Shown here in pieces: positions 7,536-15,399 of a stretch of DNA of 64,000 nt (its first letter is position 1; each line of letters begins with the position of its first letter). The stretch covers positions 1 through 64,000 of the forward strand of contig CAZXQO010000020.1 in assembly GCA_964643075.1 (NCBI GenBank), written 5' to 3'. The DNA comes from Desulfocucumis sp964643075 (GTDB lineage Bacteria > Bacillota > Desulfotomaculia > Desulfotomaculales > Desulfocucumaceae). The position numbers and the translations under genes are program-made. Below the pieces are notes generated by a model, which saw only the letters and a program-made list of their open reading frames with translations, made no database searches and was not told the DNA's origin.

Positions 7536-8315
7536 TTATTCGTAATTCTGAATCCGCCTAATTTCGGTAGCTCTTCCGGTAATTTCGTCAACCTCCACCA
7601 GCACCGCGTTTAACTGGTAGCTGCTGTTGGCAACCTCGAAGCGCCGGGGAAGCTGAGTAATGAACTTTTCTATCACCAGTTCCTTTTTGACGCCAATCAC
7701 GGAATCTCTGGGACCGGTCATACCGACGTCGGTTATGTAAGCCGTGCCGCCGGGCAATATCCTCTCGTCCGCGGTCTGCACGTGGGTGTGGGTTCCGCAC
7801 ACCGCCGAAACCCTGCCGTCCAGATACCAGCCCATGGCTACCTTTTCCGAGGATGCCTCAGCGTGGAAATCCAGCAATACAACCCGCACCTGCTTATCCA
7901 GAGAGGCCAGCATATCGTCAACTTTTCTGAAGGGACAGTCCAATTCCGGCATAAAAACCCGGCCAGACAGGTTCATTACGGCAACAGAGGCGCCATTTCC
8001 GGCTATAAAAACATTAACCCCCAAGCCCGGTGCGCCGGGGGGGTAATTGGCAGGTCTTACGATCCTTTTTTCCTGGCTGATATAATTGAATATTTCCTTG
8101 TGGTTCCAGACATGGTTACCCATGGTAATAACATCTATACCCATGGCCAAAAGCTCCCTGCCCACCTCCCGGGTCAGGCCGTTTCCCCCTGCGGAGTTTT
8201 CGCCGTTGGCAACGGTTATATCCACCTTAAATTCGCTAATTAGACCGGTGATGTTATCTTTTACCGCCTGCCTGCCCGGCCGTCCTACAACATCCCCTAT
8301 CATTAACAGTCGCAA
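7536..8315 (-). CDS. ymdB: YmdB family metallophosphoesterase
   Basis: A 259-residue member of the YmdB/TIGR00282 family of calcineurin-like phosphodiesterases, which hydrolyse 2',3'- and 3',5'-cyclic nucleotides and control the switch between motility and biofilm in Bacillus. Metal-binding motifs are GDVVG (start), VANGENSAGG, MGNHVWNHKE, DFHAEASSEK and GTHTHVQTAD. The TTG at 8315 gives the standard N-terminus (LRLLMIGD); the frame open to 8450 overlaps the upstream gene and is not needed. It sits in the conserved rny-ymdB-spoVS order. Confidence 0.92.
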   Translation of the reverse strand: MRLLMIGDVVGRPGRQAVKDNITGLISEFKVDITVANGENSAGGNGLTREVGRELLAMGIDVITMGNHVWNHKEIFNYISQEKRIVRPANYPPGAPGLGVNVFIAGNGASVAVMNLSGRVFMPELDCPFRKVDDMLASLDKQVRVVLLDFHAEASSEKVAMGWYLDGRVSAVCGTHTHVQTADERILPGGTAYITDVGMTGPRDSVIGVKKELVIEKFITQLPRRFEVANSSYQLNAVLVEVDEITGRATEIRRIQNYE

Positions 8316-8373
8316 ACGGTGCGCCCCCCAAAATATTTTTGGCTCCGGCACCGGACGGGATAAATAATTCGCT

Positions 8374-8895
8374 TTATTTGTTAAAAACCAGCACCCTTCC
8401 CTCTTCCCTGAAGGCAAACAGGTTCTTGTCCCCCGCCGTGCCCTTGACACTTTCCAGCATGTGCTCTATGATTTCTTCCTGGATGATCAAATCCTCCTCA
8501 TATAGGATATCATTTCCCTCGGTGACCAGATCGTTCTCCATGAGCTGATGAATAAGCTCCACTATAAGGGCAATTTCCTCCTGGACCAGGGTATCCACGT
8601 CTCTCTGTACCTCCACCGTGGTCAGATTGTCGCAAATTTGGCAGTTAATTTTGCTTACCCTGATTTTCTTGCCTTCCAGCAGATTAAATACCTCAATACT
8701 GTTAATAAGGTTATCCTTAATAGTATCCAGTTTATCGTCGCCAACCACACCGGCAGATATGAATGTGAATTTCAAAACATGATCGCCGGGATCGTATTTA
8801 ATGGTGGCCACTTCCGGATAACGGACCAGTATGGAAATTAAGAGTCCCACGCTATCCGTTACGTCTTCCCTGCCTTTGTACTGGACGCCCAACAT
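8374..8895 (-). CDS. Unknown 173-aa protein between rny and ymdB
   Basis: I do not recognise a named family. The 173-residue soluble protein starts at ATG 8895 with AGGAAGGTG upstream. It begins MLGVQYKGREDVTDSV, has an alpha/beta N-terminal half, a pair of cysteines (CQIC, about residue 84) and a strongly acidic helical C-terminal half. It overlaps none of its neighbours' refined coordinates and lies in the rny-ymdB interval, so an RNA-turnover or regulatory role is possible, but only by context. Confidence 0.7.
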   Translation of the reverse strand: MLGVQYKGREDVTDSVGLLISILVRYPEVATIKYDPGDHVLKFTFISAGVVGDDKLDTIKDNLINSIEVFNLLEGKKIRVSKINCQICDNLTTVEVQRDVDTLVQEEIALIVELIHQLMENDLVTEGNDILYEEDLIIQEEIIEHMLESVKGTAGDKNLFAFREEGRVLVFNK

Positions 8896-8930
8896 TGTCA
8901 CCTTCCTCAACCTGCTCGAATAATAGGTCA

Positions 8931-9156
8931 GGGGACACACCTCTTAAAAGGTCAGGGGACACACCTCCCTTTGGTGCCTGGCTTTGGGGTCGGAGGAATG
9001 TCCCCAACTAATGTCTAATTCTGAGGTCAGAGGAATGTCCCCGATTGGAATGGCTCTGGAGTCAGAGGAATGTCCCCAACTGGTTCAGGAGACATACCTT
9101 CTTGGGTTATCTAAAACTCTAACGCCCTTAACATTTTCACGAAGGAATGTCCCCAA
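8931..9156. repeat. Cluster of GGGGACA/TGTCCCC palindromic repeats
   Basis: Contains heads GGGGACACACCTC (8931, 8955), tails GAGGAATGTCCCC (8993, 9030, 9065) and one longer copy (9086-9156) with CCTTCTTGGGTTATCT and CACGAAGGAATGTCCCC. Heads and tails are mutually complementary, so each unit can fold into a hairpin. No coding capacity is credible. From 9157 to 9325 there are only two hairpins. Confidence 0.85.
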
Positions 9157-9237
9157 TTTAGAAATTCTTGCTCCACCCGTTGATTCCTGCCTTATAAGAG
9201 GCGCGGGCCAATTAAATATTTTTCCAGGAGCAACAAA

Positions 9238-9254
9238 ATCGCCCTTCGGGCGAT
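9238..9254. terminator. Short hairpin near the rny 3' end
   Basis: ATCGCCC-ttc-GGGCGAT gives a 7-bp perfect stem with T-rich sequence on the minus-strand exit side. It follows the stronger rny terminator and may be a backup. Confidence 0.5.
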
Positions 9255-9295
9255 ATAAATTATCCGCAAATTACCCGAAGCATAATTTACAATTT

Positions 9296-9322
9296 TAAAA
9301 ACGGCCCCGCAGGGCCGTTTTT
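9296..9322 (-). terminator. Terminator of rny
   Basis: AAAACGGCCC (9298-9307) and GGGCCGTTTT (9312-9321) form a 10-bp stem with a CGCA loop and a T tract, directly after the rny stop codon. Confidence 0.88.
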
Positions 9323-9325
9323 ATA

Positions 9326-10864
9326 TTATTTCGCGTAATCAACCACCCGGGTTTCCCGTATGATGGTAACTTTGATCTGCCCCGGATAATCAAGCTCGCT
9401 TTCAATCTTCTTGGCGATTTCCCTGGAAAGCCTAACTGATCCCAAGTCGTCCACCTTGTCGGGCTTAACCATAATCCTAATCTCACGACCAGCCTGGATG
9501 GCGTAGGATTTATCCACACCATCAAAGGTGCTGGCTATTTCCTCCAGCTTCTGCAGCCGCTTGATGTAATTTTCCAGAGTTTCCCGACGGGCACCCGGCC
9601 TGGCGGCAGATATGGCGTCGGCTGCCTGTACCAGCACGGCCACTATAGTTTTGGGATCTTCATCCCCGTGGTGTGCTGCAATGGCATGTAGTACATCCGC
9701 ATTTTCACGGTATTTCTTGGCTAGATCCACGCCTATAGTGACGTGCGGCCCTTCAACCTCGTGGTCAACAGCTTTGCCGATGTCGTGCAGTAAACCGGCA
9801 CGCTTGGCCAAATGCACATCGGAGCCCAACTCCGCAGCCATAAGACCAGCCAGATGGGACACCTCAATGGAATGTTTCAATACATTCTGACCATAGCTCG
9901 TCCTGTATTTGAGCCTGCCCAACAGGGTAATCAGCTCGGGGTGCAAGCCGTGCATACCGGTCTCAAAGGTGGCCTGCTCGCCAGCCTCCCTGATCTGCAC
10001 CTCCAACTCCTTCTGAGCCTTTTCCACCATTTCCTCGATCCTGGCCGGGTGTATACGCCCGTCCACGATCAATTTTTCCAGAGCCATCCGGGCAACTTCC
10101 CGGCGAATGGGATCAAATCCGGACAGTATCACCGCCTCCGGAGTATCATCGATAATTAAATCAATCCCGGTCAGCGTTTCAAAAGCCCTGATGTTCCTTC
10201 CCTCACGGCCGATTATCCGGCCTTTCATTTCATCACTGGGGAGGGGTATTACAGCCACCGTGGTTTCCGCCACGTGATCAGCCGCACAGCGCTGAATAGC
10301 CAGGGAAATCACTTCCCGTGCCCGCTTATCTCCTTCCTCCTTGGCCCTATCCTCAATATCCTTGATCAGCTTGGCTGCCTCATGCTGCATCTCTTTCTCC
10401 ACATCCGCCAGCAATATATGCCTGGCCTCGTCGGAGGTAAGCCCGGAGATCCTTTCCAGTTCGGCCATCTGCTTGCCGTAAATCTCATTCAGATTAGCCT
10501 TGATTTGTTCGATTTCAGAGTCCTTGCGGTTCAGATTTTCTTCCTTTCTTTCAATAGCATCTGTTTTACGGTCAAGAACCTCTTCTTTTTGGACCAAACG
10601 ACGATCAAGCCGCTGCAGTTCGTTACGCCGCTCCTTGTTTTCCCGCTCCACCTCGTTACGCAGTTTCAATACTTCTTCCTTGGCTTCCAGTAAGGCTTCC
10701 CGCTTTTTGGCTTCAGCCGTCTTATGGGCTTCATCAATTATTCTACCAGCCTGGGCCTCGGCAGAAGCAATCTTCGCCTCGGCGATGGACTTTCTCACCA
10801 GATATCCCGCTATAAAGGAAATCAGCACTGCTGCGATTATAATAGCGATTACATTTCCCTGCAT
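9326..10864 (-). CDS. rny: Ribonuclease Y
   Basis: About 512 residues. An N-terminal membrane anchor (residues 1-22, AIIIAAVLISFIAGYLV) is followed by a long charged coiled coil (to about 180), a KH domain (GRIIGREGRNIRAFE) and an HD domain with the metal-binding HD pair (LLHDIGKAVDHE). RNase Y is the membrane-bound endoribonuclease that initiates mRNA decay in Firmicutes. The ribosome site AGGAGGTG is excellent; TTG at 10867 and ATG at 10864 are both possible starts. It is followed by its own terminator. Confidence 0.97.
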   Translation of the reverse strand: MQGNVIAIIIAAVLISFIAGYLVRKSIAEAKIASAEAQAGRIIDEAHKTAEAKKREALLEAKEEVLKLRNEVERENKERRNELQRLDRRLVQKEEVLDRKTDAIERKEENLNRKDSEIEQIKANLNEIYGKQMAELERISGLTSDEARHILLADVEKEMQHEAAKLIKDIEDRAKEEGDKRAREVISLAIQRCAADHVAETTVAVIPLPSDEMKGRIIGREGRNIRAFETLTGIDLIIDDTPEAVILSGFDPIRREVARMALEKLIVDGRIHPARIEEMVEKAQKELEVQIREAGEQATFETGMHGLHPELITLLGRLKYRTSYGQNVLKHSIEVSHLAGLMAAELGSDVHLAKRAGLLHDIGKAVDHEVEGPHVTIGVDLAKKYRENADVLHAIAAHHGDEDPKTIVAVLVQAADAISAARPGARRETLENYIKRLQKLEEIASTFDGVDKSYAIQAGREIRIMVKPDKVDDLGSVRLSREIAKKIESELDYPGQIKVTIIRETRVVDYAK

Positions 10865-10917
10865 CAAAAAAATCACCTCCTGCCTTTCCTGCTAATGTTT
10901 TCAGGTCTTGTTTTTGC

Positions 10918-10944
10918 AATAAAAAATACCGAGCATGACTCGGC
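10918..10944 (-). terminator. Possible terminator upstream of rny
   Basis: On the minus strand GCCGAG-tcatg-CTCGG is followed by TATTTTTTATTG. The stem is only five to six pairs, so it is weak. It would end the recA-recX transcript or attenuate rny. Confidence 0.4.
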
Positions 10945-11160
10945 AGAAATAGAATCGGTACTACATTTATTTGTCCGCAATGGGCGGGAGAAAAACAAAA
11001 CATAAAGAGTTTTAACTCCAGCAAGAGCAAGACATTGCTTTCTCCGCATATTCCGGAGAAATGCGCGGGATATTAAATTGTATATATAAAAAACCCGCAA
11101 GAGTTGTAGTCCAATTCTATTTTCTCCCAAACGTAATTGTACATAATTTTGTCGTCGATG

Positions 11161-11640
11161 TCAAGGAGAATCAAGGGTTCCGCCATCTTCAAGCCGACGG
11201 CAAACCCGGGCTATGGTCTCGCCGTCAAAACCCCTGCGCCACAGAAATGACGCTATTCTGGGATATGCAAATCCGCCGCCCTGACCATCTATCTTCTTCC
11301 TGGCCAGGGCAAGGGCTGTTTTGTATTCAGTTTCAGGGTCTATTACTGTGATCTGCGATTCTATTATGTCCCCGGCTATGCCCTTTTGTTTCAGTTCCTG
11401 AACTATCAGTGCCCTGCCCACAGGCTTTCTATTAATGCGCCGCCTGATATACCCGCCGGCATAGTCGGCATCGTCTATCATGCCATACTCCCGCAGCATA
11501 CCGATAACCTCTGCGATAACTTCGGCGTCCAGCCCTTTCCGGCGCAGTTTTACCGCCAGTTCGTGCTCGCTGTGCGGCCGTACGGACAGCAGCCTGTAGG
11601 CCATAGATCTGGCCCTTTCAAAATCCCCATTAACAGCCAC
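11161..11640 (-). CDS. recX: Regulatory protein RecX
   Basis: A 159-residue RecX made of three-helix repeats (YRLLSVRPHSEHELAVKL; YGMIDDADYAGGYIRRR; RKPVGRALIVQELKQKGI), the family hallmark. RecX caps RecA filaments and modulates recombinase and coprotease activity. It lies directly downstream of recA, the usual arrangement, though a MITE-like repeat fills the gap. The predicted start is GTG with only a moderate ribosome site. Confidence 0.93.
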   Translation of the reverse strand: MAVNGDFERARSMAYRLLSVRPHSEHELAVKLRRKGLDAEVIAEVIGMLREYGMIDDADYAGGYIRRRINRKPVGRALIVQELKQKGIAGDIIESQITVIDPETEYKTALALARKKIDGQGGGFAYPRIASFLWRRGFDGETIARVCRRLEDGGTLDSP

Positions 11641-11663
11641 TTAAACACCAGCCCCAAAAAACA

Positions 11664-11751
11664 GGTATTCTGAATTCAGTAGTCAGAATTCAGAATATTT
11701 CGAGACGATAAACCGTTCTCTCATGCTGAGTCCTGACTACTAAGTAATTAC
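11664..11751. repeat. MITE-like repeat (copy B) between recA and recX
   Basis: Shares a ~55-bp core (AGTCAGAATTCAGAATATTT, CGAGACGATAAACCGTTCTC, TCATGCTGA) with copies at 53057 and 57858. The ends are degraded (GGTATTCTG, TAAGTAATTAC). It separates recX from recA and reaches to 6 bp from the recA stop codon. Confidence 0.85.
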
Positions 11752-11756
11752 AATTC

Positions 11757-12785
11757 TTATTCCGCAGCCGCTCCCGAAACCTCGGCAACTTTTACCGGCA
11801 AACTGTATTTCTCCCTTATTTTCTGCTCTATTTCATCCAGTAGATCTGTGTGCTCTTTAAAGAATTCCTTGACGTTTTCCCGGCCCTGGCCCAGCCTTTC
11901 TTCGCTGTAAGCGTACCAGGCACCGCTTTTGTTCACTATATTTGCTTCCACCGCCATATCCAGAACAATGCCCTCCCGGGAAGCCCCGGTACCGTACATG
12001 ATATCGAAATCAGCCTGTTTAAAAGGTGGCGCAACTTTGTTTTTGACCACCTTCACCCTGGTTCTATTGCCCACCACATCGCTGCCTTGTTTGAGAGACT
12101 CAATCCTGCGTACATCAAGCCTCATGGAGGCGTAAAATTTTAAAGCCCTGCCGCCTGGGGTGGTTTCCGGGCTGCCGAACATAACGCCCACCTTTTCCCT
12201 TAACTGGTTGATGAAAACATTCACCGTATGGGACTTACTGGTAATGCCGGTAAGCTTGCGCAACGCCTGGGACATCAGTCTTGCCTGGAGACCCACATGG
12301 GCATCCCCCATTTCGCCATCAATCTCGGCCTTAGGCACCAGTGCCGCCACACTATCGATTACCACCACATCCACAGCCCCGCTGCGAACCAGCATCTCGC
12401 ATATTTCCAGGGCCTGCTCCCCGGTATCCGGCTGGGATACCAGCAGGTTGTCTATGTCAACGCCTATGTTTCTGGCATAGGTGGCGTCCAATGCGTGCTC
12501 AGCATCAATGAAGGCTGCGGTGCCGCCTATTCTTTGAGCCTCAGCAATAATATGCAGGGCCACGGTGGTTTTACCCGAGGACTCCGGGCCGAAGATCTCG
12601 ATCACTCTCCCCCGGGGCACTCCCCCCAGACCTAACGCAATATCCAGGGACAAAATACCGGTGGGAATGGTATCAATATTCATTCTGGTGGGGGAGTCCC
12701 CCAACTTCATCACAGCCCCCTTGCCAAACTGCCGCTCAATCTGGGTCAGGGCAGCCTCCAGCGCTTTCTGTCTATCAATGGACAA
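11757..12785 (-). CDS. recA: Recombinase RecA
   Basis: A 342-residue RecA with Walker A GPESSGKTT (about residue 66), the LIDAEHALD region, the Walker B VVVIDSVAALVP, and the DNA-binding loops (QALRKL; GVMFGSPETTPGGRALKFYAS). It catalyses homologous pairing and stimulates LexA self-cleavage. It starts at TTG with AGGAGG 8 nt upstream. A palindrome resembling an SOS box overlaps the promoter, so SOS control is likely. Confidence 0.98.
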   Translation of the reverse strand: MSIDRQKALEAALTQIERQFGKGAVMKLGDSPTRMNIDTIPTGILSLDIALGLGGVPRGRVIEIFGPESSGKTTVALHIIAEAQRIGGTAAFIDAEHALDATYARNIGVDIDNLLVSQPDTGEQALEICEMLVRSGAVDVVVIDSVAALVPKAEIDGEMGDAHVGLQARLMSQALRKLTGITSKSHTVNVFINQLREKVGVMFGSPETTPGGRALKFYASMRLDVRRIESLKQGSDVVGNRTRVKVVKNKVAPPFKQADFDIMYGTGASREGIVLDMAVEANIVNKSGAWYAYSEERLGQGRENVKEFFKEHTDLLDEIEQKIREKYSLPVKVAEVSGAAAE

Positions 12786-12891
12786 TGGCTAGACCTCCTC
12801 TCGGATATGAAAAACAAATATACCGGCGAAAAATCTACGCATAACAACAGCAGGCGACAGATGTTGCCAGCTCATCTTTATTTTACCATAG

Positions 12892-12922
12892 CGTACATAT
12901 GTACGTCCAGTATAAAATTCAA
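12892..12922 (-). promoter_or_regulatory. recA promoter overlapped by LexA-box-like palindrome
   Basis: The perfect 14-bp palindrome CGTACATATGTACG (12892-12905) has the architecture of the Gram-positive SOS box CGAAC-N4-GTTCG with one symmetric base change. On the minus strand a -35 TTGAAT (12917-12922) and -10 TATGTA (12894-12899) are 17 bp apart, so the palindrome covers the -10. It lies about 107 bp upstream of recA. Confidence 0.65.
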
Positions 12923-12957
12923 TAACATGCAAGGTAATTATTCAGGCATGACTCGAA

Positions 12958-13047
12958 GGTCAAATAAATTGTCAAAAGTCGAATGTCAAAAGTCAATGAG
13001 AACTGGGAACCTTAGACTTTCAACTTTCAACTTTCGACTTTCGGCTT
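12958..13047. repeat. Heptamer-built hairpin repeat (AAAGTCR type) downstream of deaD
   Basis: The left arm (TGTCAAA AGTCGAA TGTCAAA AGTC) and right arm (GACTTTC AACTTTC AACTTTC GACTTTC) are both periodic in 7 bp and mutually complementary. The right arm touches the 3' end of the helicase gene. A degenerate relative lies at 29660. Confidence 0.75.
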
Positions 13048-13051
13048 GAAA

Positions 13052-14644
13052 TTAAACGGAGTCCCTGCTCCGGGCGGGCTCTACGCTAATCCGGCGCCCC
13101 TTAACGGTACTGTGGTGCATGTAGTGGATAACGCAGTCTGCCCATTCCTGATCCACTTCCACAAAGGCAAACTTTTCAAATATGTTTATATCTCCAATCA
13201 TGTTGGCTGGCACACCCGTTTCGTCGGAGATTATACGGACCATTTCTGCAGGCCTGATATTATCTTTCCTGCCTATGGTCACAAACAGGCGTACCATACC
13301 CTGTTTCGCCCCGGTATTGCCGTGTCCCGTCCCGGCGGCATCTTCCTCGCCAACGGGGCCGAAGGACATTTTCAGCGCCGCAGCGGCAATATCCACCGGG
13401 TCGTAATCGTCCAGCAGGGGGTCTACCACTCCCCGGTAATACCCCAGCTTACCCTCTGCGATGGTATTCCTTAGCCTTTCCACCAGGCCTTCCTTCTGCC
13501 GCTCATTGATATCCGACAGACTGGGCAGGCGCTCCCGGCGGATACGGGTCTTGGTTAGGTTCTCAATAAGCCGGAGCTGCCGGTAGTCTCTGGGAGATAC
13601 CAGGGTAACGGCCATGCCGGATTTGCCGGCCCTGCCGGTGCGGCCGATGCGGTGGATGTAAAACTCCACATCCTGGGGTATATCATAATTTATAACGTGA
13701 GATATGTTTTCGATATCAAGCCCCCGGGCGGCTACGTCGGTGGCCACCAGTATTTCCACCTGGCCGCCCTTAAACTGTCTCATCACCTGGTTTCTCTGGT
13801 ACTGGCTCATGTCGCCGTGCAGCCCCGCTACTGGATAGCCCCTGGCCTGCAGGCCTGACACCAGCTCATCCACCCCCCGCTTGGTGCGGCAAAAAACAAT
13901 AGCTCTGCTCAATTCTAGCACATCCAGCAGCCGGGCCATGGACTCCAGTTTGCTGCTCTCCCTGGTTTCATAATAAACTTGTTCGATTTGCGGGACGGTG
14001 AGATTATTCTTGCTCACGGTGATGAATTCGGGCTCTGTTAAGTAGCGCTGGGCCAGGGAGAGCACCTCCCGCGGCATGGTGGCCGAAAAAAGCAGCGTCT
14101 GCCGCTCCTGGGGAACTGCCTTCAAAATGGCCTCCATATCGTCTATGAAACCCATGTCCAGCATTTCATCCGCCTCGTCCAGCACCACCATGGCAACACT
14201 GCTCAGGTTGAGTGTTTTACGGTTTAGATGGTCCAGCAGCCTGCCAGGGGTCCCTATCACCACGTGCACACCCTGGCGCAGTGCCCTGATCTGCCTGTCA
14301 ATGGGCTGGCCGCCGTAAATAGGCAGGGTACGCACCCGCCGGTAACGGCCAATACGGGATATTTCCTCCGCCACCTGGACGGCTAGTTCTCTGGTGGGAG
14401 TAACCACCAGCGCCTGCACCCCGCCACGGGTATTTATCCTTTCCACAATAGGTATGCCGAAAGCGGCGGTCTTCCCCGTGCCGGTTTGGGCCTGGCCGAT
14501 AACATCCTTGCCGTCCATCAGCAGGGGTATGGCCTGAGCCTGAATGGGTGTGGGCTCCTCGAAGCCCATATCGGTTACAGCCTGAGCAACCCGGCGACCC
14601 AACTGCAATTCTCCAAAACTTACAAATTCGCTTAAAGCGGACAT
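13052..14644 (-). CDS. deaD: DEAD-box ATP-dependent RNA helicase with DbpA-type RNA-binding domain
   Basis: 530 residues. Motifs: Q motif PTPIQAQAIP, Walker A AQTGTGKT, DEAD box VLDEADEMLDMGF, SAT, ARGLDIENISHVINYD and HRIGRTGRAG. The C-terminal ~75 residues (from about 430: VRLFVTIGRKDNIRP...) match the DbpA/CsdA RNA-binding RRM-like domain, which fits DeaD/CshA-type helicases acting in ribosome assembly and RNA decay. It is probably monocistronic; the exact orthologue (DeaD, CshA or DbpA) cannot be fixed by reading alone. Confidence 0.93.
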   Translation of the reverse strand: MSALSEFVSFGELQLGRRVAQAVTDMGFEEPTPIQAQAIPLLMDGKDVIGQAQTGTGKTAAFGIPIVERINTRGGVQALVVTPTRELAVQVAEEISRIGRYRRVRTLPIYGGQPIDRQIRALRQGVHVVIGTPGRLLDHLNRKTLNLSSVAMVVLDEADEMLDMGFIDDMEAILKAVPQERQTLLFSATMPREVLSLAQRYLTEPEFITVSKNNLTVPQIEQVYYETRESSKLESMARLLDVLELSRAIVFCRTKRGVDELVSGLQARGYPVAGLHGDMSQYQRNQVMRQFKGGQVEILVATDVAARGLDIENISHVINYDIPQDVEFYIHRIGRTGRAGKSGMAVTLVSPRDYRQLRLIENLTKTRIRRERLPSLSDINERQKEGLVERLRNTIAEGKLGYYRGVVDPLLDDYDPVDIAAAALKMSFGPVGEEDAAGTGHGNTGAKQGMVRLFVTIGRKDNIRPAEMVRIISDETGVPANMIGDINIFEKFAFVEVDQEWADCVIHYMHHSTVKGRRISVEPARSRDSV

Positions 14645-14709
14645 TCAAACAACTGCCTTTCAATAAAGATAATAGTAATAGACTTATTGACTACATCGGC
14701 ATAAACTAC

Positions 14710-15204
14710 TCACTGCATAGTTAAATAGCTGCACAGTATTTCCAGGGCTTCCTTTACTGTGGCCCGGCGGATTTCATCCCTGCTGCCCGCAAGGCGCAGC
14801 TCATACTCCTTCGTAATTTCCCGGGAGGACAGTCCAATGTACACCAGGCCCACCGGCTTGTCCTCCGTTCCGCCGCCTGGTCCGGCAATACCTGTTACAG
14901 AGAGAGCGATATCTGCCTCCAGCAGGTCCTTTACACCCAGAGCCATGCCCCTGGCAACCTGACGGCTGACGGCACCGTACAGTTTTAAATCCTGGGCATT
15001 TACTCCAAGTACTTTTTCCTTTACCCGGTTGTCATATGACACTACGCCGCCTTTATAATAAAGGGAACTGCCGGGAACACCTGTTATGCGGGCAGACACA
15101 AGCCCGCCGGTGCAGGATTCCGCCAGCGCCAGGGTAAGTCCCTTTTGCCCGAGCAACTCCCCCACCTTAGCTGCGTCAGGATATTTTGAGAAAGCCGCAT
15201 CCAT
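14710..15204 (-). CDS. Nicotinamide-nucleotide amidase (stand-alone CinA C-terminal domain)
   Basis: About 164 residues comprising only the CinA C-terminal domain: LALAESCTGGLVSARITGVPGSS, GGVVSYDNRVKEKVLGV and ALSVTGIAGPGGGTEDKPVGLVYIG. This domain deamidates NMN in pyridine nucleotide recycling. The N-terminal molybdopterin-like (COG1058) domain found in full CinA is absent. In Bacillus cinA precedes recA; here a helicase separates them. The ATG at 15204 has AGGTGG upstream. Confidence 0.92.
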   Translation of the reverse strand: MDAAFSKYPDAAKVGELLGQKGLTLALAESCTGGLVSARITGVPGSSLYYKGGVVSYDNRVKEKVLGVNAQDLKLYGAVSRQVARGMALGVKDLLEADIALSVTGIAGPGGGTEDKPVGLVYIGLSSREITKEYELRLAGSRDEIRRATVKEALEILCSYLTMQ

Positions 15205-15291
15205 CAATCTTCCACCTGCCCTTGATAACACTTAGCCGGGTAACCTTATATATTTCTCCCACAGCGACTAAATTCCCTGCAAACAATGTTT

Positions 15292-15364
15292 AAAAGGCCG
15301 CAAATATCGTATCTGCAGCTTGATACCACGATGTACCATGATGCAGAATGATTTACGGCCTTTT
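15292..15364. other. Long-range inverted repeat, possible structured terminator
   Basis: AAAAGGCCGCAAAT (15292-15305) and ATTTACGGCCTTTT (15351-15364) pair over 14 bp with one mismatch, enclosing 45 nt that contain further self-complementary pieces. It lies between the FtsH-like gene and cinA and may terminate the former on the minus strand. Confidence 0.5.
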
Positions 15365-15399
15365 CATATTATTGCCAAAATATTGTGGGATTAACCCTG

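Noticed and set aside
8984..9298. 104-codon plus-strand frame
   Set aside because: Made entirely of palindromic repeat units; the protein is repeat-derived.
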